Source: an uncultured Bacteroidales bacterium
GTDB taxonomy: Bacteria; Bacteroidota; Bacteroidia; Bacteroidales; P3
Assembly (NCBI GenBank): GCA_900316235.1
Contig: ONCC01000004.1
Location: forward strand, 62,001 to 126,000
Length of the DNA stretch: 64,000 nucleotides
Direction: 5' to 3'
Shown here: piece after piece, positions 35,970 to 45,995 of the stretch
How positions within the stretch are numbered: position 1 is the stretch's first letter
How the letters are laid out: every line of letters starts with the position of its first letter
Program-made: the position numbers and the translations under genes
The notes under the pieces: generated by a model
The model's input: the letters and a program-made list of their open reading frames with translations, nothing else
Database searches by the model: none
What the model was told of the DNA's origin: nothing

Positions 35970-37983
35970 ATGAAAATTTATCAGACTCAGGACATCCGTA
36001 ACATCGCCCTCGTGGGCGGCGCCAAATCGGGCAAGACTTCCATGGCTGAGGCTATGGCCTTCTGCGGCGGCCTCATCAACCGTCGTGGCAGCGTGGACAG
36101 CAAGAACACCATCAGCGACTATCGCGACATCGAGCACGACCGCGGCTACTCCGTGGAAAACACCCTCATGTACACCGAGTTCGGTGGCAAGAAGGTGAAC
36201 ATCCTCGATGTGCCCGGCTTCGCCGACTACCAGGGTGAGCTCGACAGCGCCCTCAACGTGGTCGAGGCCGCCGTCGTCGTGGTCAACGCCCAGAGCGGCG
36301 TCGAGGTCGGCACCGAAATCGCCAACCGCGCTGCAGTTCCCCACCAACGCCGGTCTCGGTTTCAACCAGGTGGTCGACATCGTGGCCAACAAGATGTACA
36401 CCTTCACCGACGGTAAGTACACCGAGGCCGACATCCCCGCCGAGTACGCCGACAAGGCCGAGGAGATGCGCATGGCCCTCGTCGAGGAAGCCGCCGCTGC
36501 CGACGACGCCCTCATGGAGAAATATTTCGAGAATGGCGACCTCACCGCCGAGGAACTCACCAAGGCCCTCAAACTCGCCATCGACAAGCGCGACCTCTTC
36601 CCCATCCTCTGCACCAGCGCCAAGGAGAACTTCGGCGTCAACCGTCTGCTCGAGTTCATCTGCCAGAACGTCCCCGCCCCCTGCGAGGTGGCCGATGCCA
36701 AGAAGACCAAAGGCGGCAAGGAGCTGAAGTGCAACAACGCCAACCCCACCGTCGCCTTCGCCTTCAAGAGCGCTAAGGATAAGAACCTCGGTGAAATCAC
36801 CTACCTCCGCATCTACGACGGCGAGCTGGCCGAGGCTCAGGATGTGATCAACGCCTGCAACCAGAGCAAGGAGCGCGTCAGCCAGGTGCTCGTCTGCAGC
36901 GGCTCCAACCGCCAGCGCGTCGAGAAGGCTTGCGCCGGCGACATCGTCTGCACCATCAAGCTGAAAGACGTCAAGATCAACCATACCCTCACCACCCCGA
37001 AGAACACCGACGACGCCGTTTGCGAGATCGAGTTCCCGACTCCCATCTACACCGTCGCCGTGAAGGCCGCCAACAGCAACGACGACGAGAAGGTCGGCGC
37101 CGCGCTGAAGGACCTCGTCACCTACGACCGCTCGCTGACCCTCGAGAACAGCCGCGAGCTGCGCCAGGTCATCCTCGGCTGCCAGGGTGAGCTCCACCTC
37201 AACACCGTGAAGTGGTACTTCGAGAACCAGTACAAGCTGGCCGTCAACTTCACCGCCCCCAACATCCCCTACCGCGAGACCATCACCAAGAGCGCCGAAG
37301 CCATGTACCGCCACAAGAAACAGTCCGGTGGTAGCGGCCAGTTCGGCGAGGTGCACATGCTCATCGAGCCCTACTTCGACGGCATGCCCAACCAGACCAA
37401 GTACCCCATCCGCGACACCCAGGAGTATCCTCTCGAGTGGGGCGGCAAGCTGGTCTTCAACAACTGCATCGTGGGCGGCTCGATCGACGCCCGCTTCATG
37501 CCCGCCATCCTCAAGGGTATCATGGAGAAGATGGAGCAAGGTCCCCTCACCGGTTCCTACGCCCGCGACATCGTCGTCAACATCTACGACGGTAAGATGC
37601 ACCCCGTGGACTCCAACGAAACGGCCTTCAAGATTGCCGGCCGTACCGCCTTCCGCGAGGCCTTCAAGCAGGCTAACCCCAAGATTAAAGAGCCTATCTA
37701 CGATATCGCTGTCACCGTGCCCACCGAGGCACAGGGTGGTGTGATGACCGACCTGCAGGGTCGCCGCGCCATCGTCATGGGCATGGATGCCGAAGGCAAG
37801 TACACCACCCTCAAGGCTAAGGCCCCCTTGGCCGAGATGAACCGCTACTGCACCGCCCTGAGCTCCCTCACCAGCGGCCGCGGTACCTTCACCATGACCT
37901 TCAGCAGCTACGAGCTCGTCCCCGCCGACGTCCAGCAGGCCCTCCTCAAGGCCTACGAGGAAGCCGCCGCCGAGGAAGAGTAG
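35970..37983 (+). pseudogene. EF-G-like translational GTPase with internal deletion and frameshift
   Basis: The first frame (35970-36329) has P-loop GGAKSGKTS (16-24) and G3 DVPGFAD (80-86). At 36330-36336 it breaks, and the second frame continues from QFPTNAGLGFNQVVDI to a stop at 37981. The missing piece corresponds to about 40 residues, including the G4 NKxD motif that gives GTP specificity; the loss is not a multiple of three. The rest has EF-G domains II-V (KQSGGSGQFGEVHM, GGSIDARFMPAILKG). This is the Bacteroidota EF-G-like paralogue rather than the main FusA. Codon use is still that of a highly expressed gene, so the damage is recent or an assembly error. Confidence 0.75.
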
Positions 37984-38051
37984 TTTCTTGCTCCGCGTGG
38001 TGCAGGTTGCGCTTAATGCTGCAACTCCCAACGCCCCGCATCAACGACATC

Positions 38052-38086
38052 AAAGGGTGTCCCCATCGGGATGCCCTTTTTCTTTA
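38052..38086 (+). terminator. Terminator of the EF-G-like gene
   Basis: AAAGGGTGTCCC pairs imperfectly with GGGATGCCCTTT, followed by TTTCTTT. Confidence 0.75.
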
Positions 38087-38173
38087 CGCCATTTTTTTAT
38101 AACGCCATTTTTCTTTTTCAATAGGAATCATTATTCTTTATAATAACGCCATTTTTTCTGTTCTGATAGATAG

Positions 38174-38203
38174 CCCATTTCACCCATCCAGCCCATTTGC
38201 CCC
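38174..38203 (-). repeat. G-quadruplex-capable array A1 (minus strand)
   Basis: CCC runs at 38174, 38183, 38192 and 38200-38203 with loops of 6, 6 and 5 bases. The minus strand fits the G3+N1-7 quadruplex pattern. Confidence 0.6.
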
Positions 38204-38350
38204 AATTTTCAATTCCAACAGCCTCCCTTCTGTCTCCCTTCTATGTGGGTTCTATGTGCCTTCTTTGAAATCACCATAACCGCCATGAAATCAGCGCCTT
38301 GATTGTTTTGTATAAAAACCACTGAAAATCAACTATCTAACACTAGATGG

Positions 38351-38380
38351 CCCATTATCCCCACCTCGCCCATTCACCCC
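38351..38380 (-). repeat. G-quadruplex-capable array A2 (minus strand)
   Basis: CCC(C) runs at 38351, 38359, 38369 and 38377 with loops of 5, 6 and 5 bases; same pattern as A1, about 180 bases closer to the sigma gene. Confidence 0.6.
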
Positions 38381-38549
38381 ATCATTTTGTTCTGTAAGTT
38401 GCCTTGTCATGGCAACTCACGTCATGTGTGATGAACTTCAAAATGGCTGTCCGGTGCAAAGGACTTCAGCCCTGCCCCATGAAAAATAATCACCAACATT
38501 CTGATAATCAAACCATTTCAATTCTCCGCAAAAATATTTTCATTTCTCA

Positions 38550-38577
38550 TGTTACTTTTTCGTATTTTTGCGACTAA
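38550..38577 (+). promoter_or_regulatory. Candidate ECF sigma-dependent promoter of operon A
   Basis: TGTTAC (38550-38555), 15 bp, CGACTAA (38571-38577). The arrangement matches ECF-type -35/-10 elements and recurs at operon B. An overlapping TATTTTTG (38563-38570) could serve the housekeeping sigma factor. Either implies a transcript start after 38568, favouring the sigma start at 38649. Confidence 0.55.
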
Positions 38578-38648
38578 ATAGAAAGGGACGAAAACTGCCC
38601 GACCCATACCGTCCGCAGTCCGTCCTCGGGAAACGACGAGAAGAACAT

Positions 38649-39227
38649 ATGAAACACCGTGCCGGATCGAAACACGCTTCCAAAGCAGGTCATACCTTAT
38701 TTGACCTGTTTAGGCTTGATTTGGTCCGCGCCGGCGACACCGCCGAGTTCCTTGAAATGCTCTCACGCTCCCAGCGCACCATCTTCCAAATCTGCCTCCA
38801 CTACACCGACCGCTCCCCCGATGCAATCCGCGACCTCTACCAGGAAATCGTCTGCAACCTCTGGGAGTCGTGGCCCAACTTCCGGGGCGACAGTTCCACC
38901 GACACATGGGTGCGCCGTGTGTCCCTCAATGTTGCCGTCACCGAGATACGCCGCCACGCCAGGCAACCCCGATTCGTACCCCTCGAAGACTGGATGTACG
39001 ACACCATCTCCGAGGAGATAGACAAGGCACCACCCGACTACTTCCGCCTCATCTCCGCCCTCGAACCCGACGAACGCGCACTTCTCTACTTGCGACTCGA
39101 ACACCTCTCCATACGCGACATCGCCGAAACCCTCTCCACCACCGAAGCAGCCGTCAAGCAACGCCTCTACCGCCTCCGCCAACACATCGAAAAACTCAAA
39201 CAACAATATAATTATAATGAAGAATAA
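38649..39227 (+). CDS. ECF-type RNA polymerase sigma factor (operon A)
   Basis: 192 residues. Region 2 is seen in DLYQEIVCNLWESWPNFRG...TWVRRVSLN and region 4 in DERALLYLRLEHLSIRDIAETLSTTEAAVKQRLYRLR. It should direct RNA polymerase to a small regulon, probably including its own operon. The N-terminal 30 residues are basic and absent from the paralogue at 49065. It is translationally coupled to the next gene (11-base overlap), the usual place for an anti-sigma factor. Confidence 0.88.
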   Translation: MKHRAGSKHASKAGHTLFDLFRLDLVRAGDTAEFLEMLSRSQRTIFQICLHYTDRSPDAIRDLYQEIVCNLWESWPNFRGDSSTDTWVRRVSLNVAVTEIRRHARQPRFVPLEDWMYDTISEEIDKAPPDYFRLISALEPDERALLYLRLEHLSIRDIAETLSTTEAAVKQRLYRLRQHIEKLKQQYNYNEE

Positions 39228-39912
39228 TTTACATGATTTACAAGATTTCGCAGGCGTCAGCGAGCAGGAGATTGTCTTCGATGACCTCCAGCCTCTCTTT
39301 GATGATCACTCCCGTCGCCTCGACGACCTCCTCCATCGCCCCGAGGCCCGTCCCACCTTCCTCAACATCTCCGACGCCTGTAGCTTCCGCATCCGTATGG
39401 TCCGCGCCTGGGGCATCTTAGCCCTCCTTTGTCTCGTGGCCACCATCAGTTGGGGTATCGCCCTTTGGCACTACAATTACGACATTTACTACCGACTCTT
39501 CACCCTCTTCATCGAATTTGTCTACATCCTCATTACCGTAGAGTCCATCGCCACAACCTTCGCCATCCTTCGCCACGACCCCGCCCATGTCAGCCTCGAC
39601 TGTATGCTGCAATACGCCCGCCGTTCCGGTATGCACCCACTCTATATGCCACAGAAAAAATCGCGCCTCACCGCATACATCGTCCGTCACCGCAACTGTC
39701 GCCCATCTCCGCGCACACTATCCAATACCTTCAACTCCCAGTTCATTATTGGCAATCTAAAACGTACCGCAACTATTGGCATCGCCGCATCCTTCACCCT
39801 CGTCCTAATCGCTTGCACCACCACCGTCGGTGATGGGCATAACATTACACAAGACCATCCAGACCGTAGTGCCTCTGTAGAGAAGGCCACCATGATTATA
39901 ACCAAGATATGA
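39217..39912 (+). CDS. Membrane protein, candidate anti-sigma factor (operon A)
   Basis: 231 residues. A cytoplasmic N-terminus of about 65 residues with an acidic EQEIVFDDLQPLFDDHSRRLDDLL stretch, two membrane helices (about 68-85 and 93-115), a His-rich HDPAHVSLDCML motif, and a third helix ending in IACTTTVGDGH. The paralogue at 49564 shares DDLQ-like, HHPAHV and ACTPVGDGH motifs. Topology and position suggest control of the sigma factor; no known anti-sigma zinc motif is evident, so this is inference. Confidence 0.7.
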   Translation: MKNNLHDLQDFAGVSEQEIVFDDLQPLFDDHSRRLDDLLHRPEARPTFLNISDACSFRIRMVRAWGILALLCLVATISWGIALWHYNYDIYYRLFTLFIEFVYILITVESIATTFAILRHDPAHVSLDCMLQYARRSGMHPLYMPQKKSRLTAYIVRHRNCRPSPRTLSNTFNSQFIIGNLKRTATIGIAASFTLVLIACTTTVGDGHNITQDHPDRSASVEKATMIITKI

Positions 39913-40412
39913 ATACTCAAAGGCTTATATACAGGCTAACATCATGGCCAGTAACTCTGGCCATCTGTCTGTTGATAGTCTTAGGCACTGTGGCGATTAG
40001 ACTATGTCCACGTACCGTACCCTTCGAACAATGTAGCAAACTATACCAAAAATATGCTGGCCATCCTGGTCTTCAATCCGCATTCATCAAGGATTATCAA
40101 ATTGACGACACCATTCTCGTTGATGTGACCCTGATTGTTGCCACCGATTCCATTAGTTGGGATTCATTGAGAATAGATTTATCCATTCCCGAATTAGACT
40201 CAGAGACACAAGAGCAAATTACTGATGATGCAGTATTTACAAGACAAGTCAGTAAGCATGATAACTCGCAAACCATTGAAGGTGATACCTCTGATGTAGA
40301 ACTGATGGCTATCTCATATAGCAAAAAAACAATTTGTGTTCTGCATGTTAAAAACGAGAAAGAAAAACATGCAATAATTTACCATAATTTGAAAAAAAAT
40401 TTTAATAAATAA
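39909..40412 (+). CDS. Single-pass exported protein of the sigma operon (operon A)
   Basis: 167 residues with one N-terminal membrane helix (about 15-32) and a soluble domain (PFEQCSKLYQKY, FIKDYQIDDTILVDVTL). The paralogue at 50295 has PFSQCSDLYKQY and YIKDYKVNDTVFVDVTL, showing a conserved domain with a single Cys. Overlaps the preceding gene by 4 bases. No recognised family. Confidence 0.7.
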   Translation: MNTQRLIYRLTSWPVTLAICLLIVLGTVAIRLCPRTVPFEQCSKLYQKYAGHPGLQSAFIKDYQIDDTILVDVTLIVATDSISWDSLRIDLSIPELDSETQEQITDDAVFTRQVSKHDNSQTIEGDTSDVELMAISYSKKTICVLHVKNEKEKHAIIYHNLKKNFNK

Positions 40413-40417
40413 CAACT

Positions 40418-40831
40418 ATGAGCAAAACACTAACAACCATTGCACTCTTTGCAGTGCTCGGAACTCTGGCCGTCAGCTGCCAGAAAGAAAACATTATTGA
40501 CGAGACCAACATCGTCGCGGAAAACGATACCGTGTACAAGGTGAGTTACACCGTTGACGGAGTAACCCACCAGCTCACTCTTGTCGGCGATGAGGCTTGG
40601 CACGATTTCTTGAACCGCATGGTGGCCCTAGCAGAAGAAGGACATGAGGTCAGTTTCCGTAACGAAGAAGCATCTTTGCGAGCTGTTTCCACAAAAGAGA
40701 AGGTTACGTATACCACAACCAATCAAGATGAGGCATTAGTATGGTCTGAGATGATGATTAAGGATGGGTATACTGTCACCATTAGCTATGATAAAGCATC
40801 GGGGATATACACCTGCATCGCAATCAAATAG
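40418..40831 (+). CDS. Small lipoprotein of the sigma operon (operon A)
   Basis: 137 residues with a lipobox LAVSC (Cys21) followed by QKENIIDE. The mature part has a repeat-like VSYTVDGVTHQLTLVGDEAWHDFLNRM. The paralogue at 50782 is the same length and, by eye, nearly 90% identical in DNA over the first 240 bases, so the duplication is recent or kept uniform. Function unknown; may be the envelope sensor of the circuit. Confidence 0.78.
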   Translation: MSKTLTTIALFAVLGTLAVSCQKENIIDETNIVAENDTVYKVSYTVDGVTHQLTLVGDEAWHDFLNRMVALAEEGHEVSFRNEEASLRAVSTKEKVTYTTTNQDEALVWSEMMIKDGYTVTISYDKASGIYTCIAIK

Positions 40832-40855
40832 CAATAACCCTAGGTGTAACAGGCC

Positions 40856-40893
40856 GAGAATCGGGACTGCACTATCCTTGCAGTCCCATTCTC
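40856..40893 (+). terminator. Long hairpin after operon A
   Basis: GAGAATCGGGACTGCA pairs with TGCAGTCCCATTCTC (one bulge). There is no T tract, so it may be a terminator or an RNA-stabilising structure. Confidence 0.6.
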
Positions 40894-41029
40894 TCCCCAT
40901 GGCCATACCAAACAGCAATTACTCCAGTAGCCTATTCCCGATATACATCCTGAAGACACTGGAAGTAGTTGGTTTTTGGTACATGACTGGGCTTTAATGC
41001 TGTAATTCATACAATCAAAATCAATCATC

Positions 41030-41590
41030 ATGAAAAAGATTAAGCTCTATATCATGTCTTTGCTGATGGTACTCCCATTGGCAATTGTCGCATCTCTGGA
41101 CATCTTCTCCGAATGGCTACAATTTCGCCCCCTTGGCGATATGCTGAACACAGGAAACATCGTGGCTCTTTTCTGCATCATAATGATAATACTCGCGTTT
41201 TGCTTCCACCTGGAATTCAACAACAAGAGCAAGGATGCCTTCGATAGTCTCCCGGTTTCCATAACCGCCATCGAGAATGTCAATTCCGAGTTCATCTCAT
41301 TTTTCATGACACTGCTGGCTGTTCTCGCCTTCGACCTGACCTCCGTCAGGGGCGCCATTCTGTTCATCATGGTATTGGTCCTGTTTGGCTGCCTTTTCGT
41401 GAAGACCGAGTTGTTCTACTCCAACCCATGCTTTGCCATTCTCAAATACCACATCTACCGAGTCAACACAAAAAACAATACGATTCCAGAGAAATCCATC
41501 GTCATTTGTCGCGACAAACTCTCCGAAGGTGATTACATCAGCACAATCAAACTCTCCGAACACGTTTTCTTCTGCAAAAAAGCTAATTAA
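41030..41590 (+). CDS. kwaA: Kiwa defence membrane protein KwaA
   Basis: 186 residues with four membrane helices (about 5-22, 43-61, 87-104, 107-124) and a cytoplasmic tail. Family hallmarks are SITAIENVNSEFISF and FYSNPCFAILKYHIY between and after the helices. In Kiwa, KwaA is a membrane assembly thought to sense phage injection and work with the DNA-binding KwaB. The next gene starts 2 bases later and encodes the DUF4868 partner, which makes the assignment firm. A SLATT-type RADAR accessory protein was considered, but the four-helix layout and partner argue for KwaA. Confidence 0.85.
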   Translation: MKKIKLYIMSLLMVLPLAIVASLDIFSEWLQFRPLGDMLNTGNIVALFCIIMIILAFCFHLEFNNKSKDAFDSLPVSITAIENVNSEFISFFMTLLAVLAFDLTSVRGAILFIMVLVLFGCLFVKTELFYSNPCFAILKYHIYRVNTKNNTIPEKSIVICRDKLSEGDYISTIKLSEHVFFCKKAN

Positions 41591-41592
41591 CA

Positions 41593-42573
41593 ATGAATAA
41601 AACCGAGGAATTAAAAGCAAGACTGCAAACCATTGTCAAGCAAAAAGGCACCAACATCGATGTCTTCTTCATTATGAAAGGTGATGACGGCGGCGTGGTC
41701 AAGAAAGCCAATATCGCAAATGGCGCCACCGATGGACTCCGAAAGGCTCATCTGGACAATATCGGCCAACTGGTCTCGATGATGGAGGAGGGCCTTGACG
41801 AACTTACCGTTCTCAATCTGTCGGCTGCCGACGACAGAAAATCCGCCATCTATCGCTATGACCTGGAAGACAGGCCACAATTCTTTGATGCTTTCAAAGA
41901 AATCGCAGATCATCAGTACGACGACTATTTCTCCGAAGAAAATGGACGTTACTTCGATTTTTCCAAAGACGACCTCTCGCAGATTGACGCTTTCGTCATC
42001 CATATTGGGAATGCCGACAATTCTTTGATGATTTACCGAAAGAACTATTCTGTCAATCTCTTTAAACGTGACAAGATTTTCCTTGTCAAGAAGGACGACA
42101 CCCGCTTCGACACGATGAAGGATGACTTCATCCGGCTGGATGCAAAGATAGACTTTCTCTATGTCAATGACGAGGTGTACATTTACAATCTTGACGTCCT
42201 TGAACGCTTCGGCGATTTCCATCAGATTATAACCAAGGAGGCAACCGCTTCGTTAGAGGATATAGACACGCTCGGCTTAGTGTTTAATATTGACATTCTG
42301 TCAGGTAGGGTTGATGACCTCCGCTTTGCCCGCAAACTCGCCAAGATTTCCAAAGACTCTCCCGTTTTCAAAGTACCCCAAGCAGACATCATCGAATTCA
42401 CCAAGAAACATCCATTCTTGAAAGACAAATTCAAATACACCGCAGATGGCAGTCAAATCGAGCTGAGCAGCAAGCTCTCGCAAGACAACTTCATCAAGTT
42501 GCTCAACGACGACTTCCTGCGTTCCGAACTGACCAAAATAGACTACGAATCCCCCGCCAAAAACCGCCTGTAA
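41593..42573 (+). CDS. kwaB: Kiwa defence protein KwaB (DUF4868)
   Basis: 326 residues. A DUF4868 domain covers about residues 110-300: IHIGNADNSLMIYRKNYSVNLF, KDDTRFDTMKDDFIRLDAKIDFLYVNDEVYIYNLDVLERFG. KwaB is the cytoplasmic effector of Kiwa, reported to bind DNA and block late phage replication. The gene is 2 bases behind kwaA. The RADAR genes follow after 86 bases on the same strand. Confidence 0.88.
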   Translation: MNKTEELKARLQTIVKQKGTNIDVFFIMKGDDGGVVKKANIANGATDGLRKAHLDNIGQLVSMMEEGLDELTVLNLSAADDRKSAIYRYDLEDRPQFFDAFKEIADHQYDDYFSEENGRYFDFSKDDLSQIDAFVIHIGNADNSLMIYRKNYSVNLFKRDKIFLVKKDDTRFDTMKDDFIRLDAKIDFLYVNDEVYIYNLDVLERFGDFHQIITKEATASLEDIDTLGLVFNIDILSGRVDDLRFARKLAKISKDSPVFKVPQADIIEFTKKHPFLKDKFKYTADGSQIELSSKLSQDNFIKLLNDDFLRSELTKIDYESPAKNRL

Positions 42574-42659
42574 CTAAACTTTATTATTAATTTCGGACAT
42601 ATAGACCAAAGGAATACATCAAATATCGAATTTTAAACCATAAAAAAAACAATAGAAAA

Positions 42660-45600
42660 ATGCAACTGAATTATACAAAAGCAGCTTCTCAAGGTGTCGT
42701 TATCGAAACAATTGAAAAAAACAATAACATTTTTTTCGAAGTGGAGTATGAAAAGGCGAAGAAGGCAATAAATGACATCATATTCCAGCAAAAACAAGCA
42801 GGAGGCTCAACAAAGGGCAAGGAAACAATCCGAGTGAATAATCGAATAATATTTACAGGACAGAGAGGGTCCGGTAAGACTTCAGCACTTCTTTCACTAA
42901 AGCAAGATCTGTGGTTAAATGGTATAGTTGGAGAACACGATAAAACAAGTTTTTATTGTCTTCCCACTGTTGATCCGAGTTATTTTGATGGAAAGAATAA
43001 CATCCTAACAACAGTACTATCATCCATGTTCTCCAACGCAAAACACACAATGAAAGAGTATGAAAACCATGGAGAACAGAAAAGAAATGAATATGAGGCT
43101 TTGTTAAAAGACTTTTCTAAAGTCTACAAAGCCTTGGGGCAAATAGAGCTATCCGAAAACAACCAATCATATACCATTGAAAAGCTGAATGATATAAGCA
43201 ATGCATCAGATGTCCATTCTTTAATGAACATATTGCTCAAAGACTTTAAAATATTTCTAGGTGATGAGAAAACCAAATTTATACTCGTGATTGATGACCT
43301 TGACATGAATGTGGCATGTGCAGCAGATATGATGGAGCAATTGAGGAAATTCCTATCCCTGAATGATATGGTAATTTTGATGTCTGCCAATATCGATCAA
43401 CTGCATTACGAAATGTGTGAACATTACAGCAAGGCATTTGTCAATACAATGAATGACAAAGAACAGTCTCGCTTTATTGAAATCGAAGATATGGCATCAA
43501 GATATCTTCTCAAGCTTTTCCCAACGTCAAGAAGAATAAACGTAGAACATCCCATTAGCCAATTGCTGAATGCAGATCTGGCGTTCCCTGAATTAGATGA
43601 GAACGGCGAAGTTGTAAGGATAGATAAGAACGGCAATGTTATAAAAGATGGTAAAGGTATTGTAAAGTATAAAAAGAAGGGCAATCTCCAATCAACAATT
43701 TTATCACTTATATGGGAGAAAACGAGACTTCTATTTGTTCCTGAAAAAAATGAGTTGCATCCAATTATCCCAAAAAATCTTAGAGAATTGGTACAATTTA
43801 TTGATGTATTGGAGGATATGGGAGAGGTGGAATATAATGAGCATAATCTATTTAAAACGATTGATGACTATCGGATATGTGAGAGCAATGTAAGTAAATT
43901 TAAAGAATATTTTCTCAAAACATGGGTTCCAACTAATTTGTCAATCGAGGCGGAAAACATTTTCTATAGCATACCTGAAAAAGTAGATGAAATCAACAAA
44001 TACCTGATTAACGCAATCAATGTAGTTGGGTCGAATAATAAAAAAAGGCTCATGTCAAGGGAGGTGGACTTGGATATCATTGAGAAAAACGCAGAAGGAG
44101 TCAGGATCGACCGTGATATTTATACGATGGTTAGTCCCAACGACCCTAGATTTGTTAAAGCCAATAAGATATCTGACATTTTCAACCAACCCTCCAACTA
44201 TTCTTATGGTGATTTGTTGCTCATGCTTGACAAATATGAGACTTATTTTGAGTCAGAACATGACCGGAAATTTTCAAATGCCATTAAGATATTCTACAGC
44301 ATTCTCCTTTTTGAAACCATGTTTTACCGTAGTAATAGCATTAATTATAGTGTAAAAAAAGATGATACAGAGGATATAAATAAAATAGATGAGCACGAAT
44401 TGGAACAACGTGTCAAAAAACGTGTCAATGATATAATCCCCATACAAAGACTAATCGGCGGTACAATATACTACCCTAATTATTTTGAGATTATTACGAG
44501 CAAATACTTCAAGCAAAAAGGCCCTTCCTATGATGCAAAGCGAGCCTTCTATCACAAAGTCAAAGAGGATGAAACTGACGACATGCCACTTTTTTCTGTA
44601 TTATATTATGGTGACATACGTCCCGATAGATACGATACTAAGCATGTATATGATACCACATTTGAACATGACTCGGTAGTGGATAGCGAAAGATATAAAA
44701 CTTTCGATATATTGTCAATAATTAACAATATGCTTAATCCTTGGCAAACAATTGCTAGAGCGGATATAAATGAAATAGATATAGGGAAATGGCATGATCA
44801 AATAAATATGTGGAGGGAATATTGCAAACCGGGTGAAAGTCAAGAGGAGATTATTTCATTTCCCAATTCAATCCTACCTTTTTATTCTGTAGACATGATG
44901 CTTAAGTATATTCGAAAACAATACGATGTTCAAGAAATTGAAGAAAACGATAATGATAAAAGAGACAATGAATATAAAAAAGAAGAAATCGTTTCCAATT
45001 GGTTGGGATTAATGGAGTACGACAACGTCAGGATAAGTTTCAGTACAGTAAAAAGATTCATGAAAGAGAAACATCGTATAAATATTTCTTTTAATAGCAA
45101 GAAGGAATACAATGTACACTACGAGAATCCTAAAATCACTGATCTTTTAATGCAGATGGGGATTATTCTCTGTGACTTAAGTTTGAACCCACAAAAAGTA
45201 AATGAGATCAAAAACAATCTCATAGAAGATCTAATAAAAGACAAAGTTGTCATAGAAAAGGAGGGAAAATATTATCTTAGCAAATATGATAACTCATATA
45301 TAATAAAAGCTTTATTAAGTAAAAAAATAATCCAGTTGTTACCTTATGAAAAGGAATACATAGTTGACCTCCAATCAATCACACAACCTTCTGCAAAAGG
45401 TTTACTGAAGAAATTGATTTCTATTAGGGTTGTGACAACTGGAAACAAAATAGTTGTATATAACGATTCTGATTACAAATTGTCCAAAGGTATAGAAATT
45501 ATTACGGAAGCAAAAAAGTACATTAAAAAGTTGACGAATGATGATGAAGTAAATATTAGAGGGGGTGCTGGCAAAGAATACATGATAAACAAAAAACAAT

Positions 45601-45995
45601 TGGCCAATAAAGAACATTTGACCAGTAAAGAAGGTGTATGCTGTTTCCGTGATTACGCTATTTCCCAAATTATGAAGTTGTATTCTGGAGGACAGAGAGA
45701 ACAAGATATGCTCATAAAAAACCTGTATCGATACAATAGTATCACTGAGATGTATCGTTACTTGGTTGATGTGCTATGGAAAGATGCAATTATTGAATAT
45801 GGCATCCGGCAAGACATCCAAGAGACAGTTCATTCGAAAGATTTCGTTGTAAAATACTATAAAGAATTGTTTAATGTTACCGAAAGAAATCTAAAAGAAA
45901 TATTTGGAGAAGGTAAGCAATTTACGAATATTTACAAAAATATTTTCGACCAAGCAGTAATATCATTCATAGATGAGATCGCCCAAAAATCCTGA
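42660..45995 (+). CDS. rdrA: RADAR defence ATPase RdrA
   Basis: 1111 residues. The N-terminal P-loop ATPase has Walker A GQRGSGKTS (67-75) and Walker B FILVIDDLD (207-215), followed by a long helical region with many Lys/Asn/Ile, and DNA much more AT-rich than the flanks. RdrA is the large AAA+-type ATPase of RADAR that works with the deaminase RdrB. It is identified mainly by its partner: the next gene, overlapping by 23 bases, is a large adenosine deaminase. Without RdrB it would only be called a KAP/AAA-type ATPase. Confidence 0.85.
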   Translation: MQLNYTKAASQGVVIETIEKNNNIFFEVEYEKAKKAINDIIFQQKQAGGSTKGKETIRVNNRIIFTGQRGSGKTSALLSLKQDLWLNGIVGEHDKTSFYCLPTVDPSYFDGKNNILTTVLSSMFSNAKHTMKEYENHGEQKRNEYEALLKDFSKVYKALGQIELSENNQSYTIEKLNDISNASDVHSLMNILLKDFKIFLGDEKTKFILVIDDLDMNVACAADMMEQLRKFLSLNDMVILMSANIDQLHYEMCEHYSKAFVNTMNDKEQSRFIEIEDMASRYLLKLFPTSRRINVEHPISQLLNADLAFPELDENGEVVRIDKNGNVIKDGKGIVKYKKKGNLQSTILSLIWEKTRLLFVPEKNELHPIIPKNLRELVQFIDVLEDMGEVEYNEHNLFKTIDDYRICESNVSKFKEYFLKTWVPTNLSIEAENIFYSIPEKVDEINKYLINAINVVGSNNKKRLMSREVDLDIIEKNAEGVRIDRDIYTMVSPNDPRFVKANKISDIFNQPSNYSYGDLLLMLDKYETYFESEHDRKFSNAIKIFYSILLFETMFYRSNSINYSVKKDDTEDINKIDEHELEQRVKKRVNDIIPIQRLIGGTIYYPNYFEIITSKYFKQKGPSYDAKRAFYHKVKEDETDDMPLFSVLYYGDIRPDRYDTKHVYDTTFEHDSVVDSERYKTFDILSIINNMLNPWQTIARADINEIDIGKWHDQINMWREYCKPGESQEEIISFPNSILPFYSVDMMLKYIRKQYDVQEIEENDNDKRDNEYKKEEIVSNWLGLMEYDNVRISFSTVKRFMKEKHRINISFNSKKEYNVHYENPKITDLLMQMGIILCDLSLNPQKVNEIKNNLIEDLIKDKVVIEKEGKYYLSKYDNSYIIKALLSKKIIQLLPYEKEYIVDLQSITQPSAKGLLKKLISIRVVTTGNKIVVYNDSDYKLSKGIEIITEAKKYIKKLTNDDEVNIRGGAGKEYMINKKQLANKEHLTSKEGVCCFRDYAISQIMKLYSGGQREQDMLIKNLYRYNSITEMYRYLVDVLWKDAIIEYGIRQDIQETVHSKDFVVKYYKELFNVTERNLKEIFGEGKQFTNIYKNIFDQAVISFIDEIAQKS

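Larger units (their letters stand above)
38083..38549. other. Intergenic region before the first ECF sigma operon
   Basis: About 470 bases without a supported gene. Contains three copies of an AACGCCATTTTT-like word (ACGCCATTTTT at 38086, AACGCCATTTTT at 38101, AACGCCATTTTTT at 38145), two C-run arrays (38174 and 38351) and a hairpin AGTTGCC/GGCAACT (38397-38417). Confidence 0.6.

Noticed and set aside
41030-41590. Membrane protein as a SLATT-type accessory of RADAR
   Set aside because: It has four helices and the KwaA-like SNP motif and is coupled to a DUF4868 gene, so KwaA fits better.
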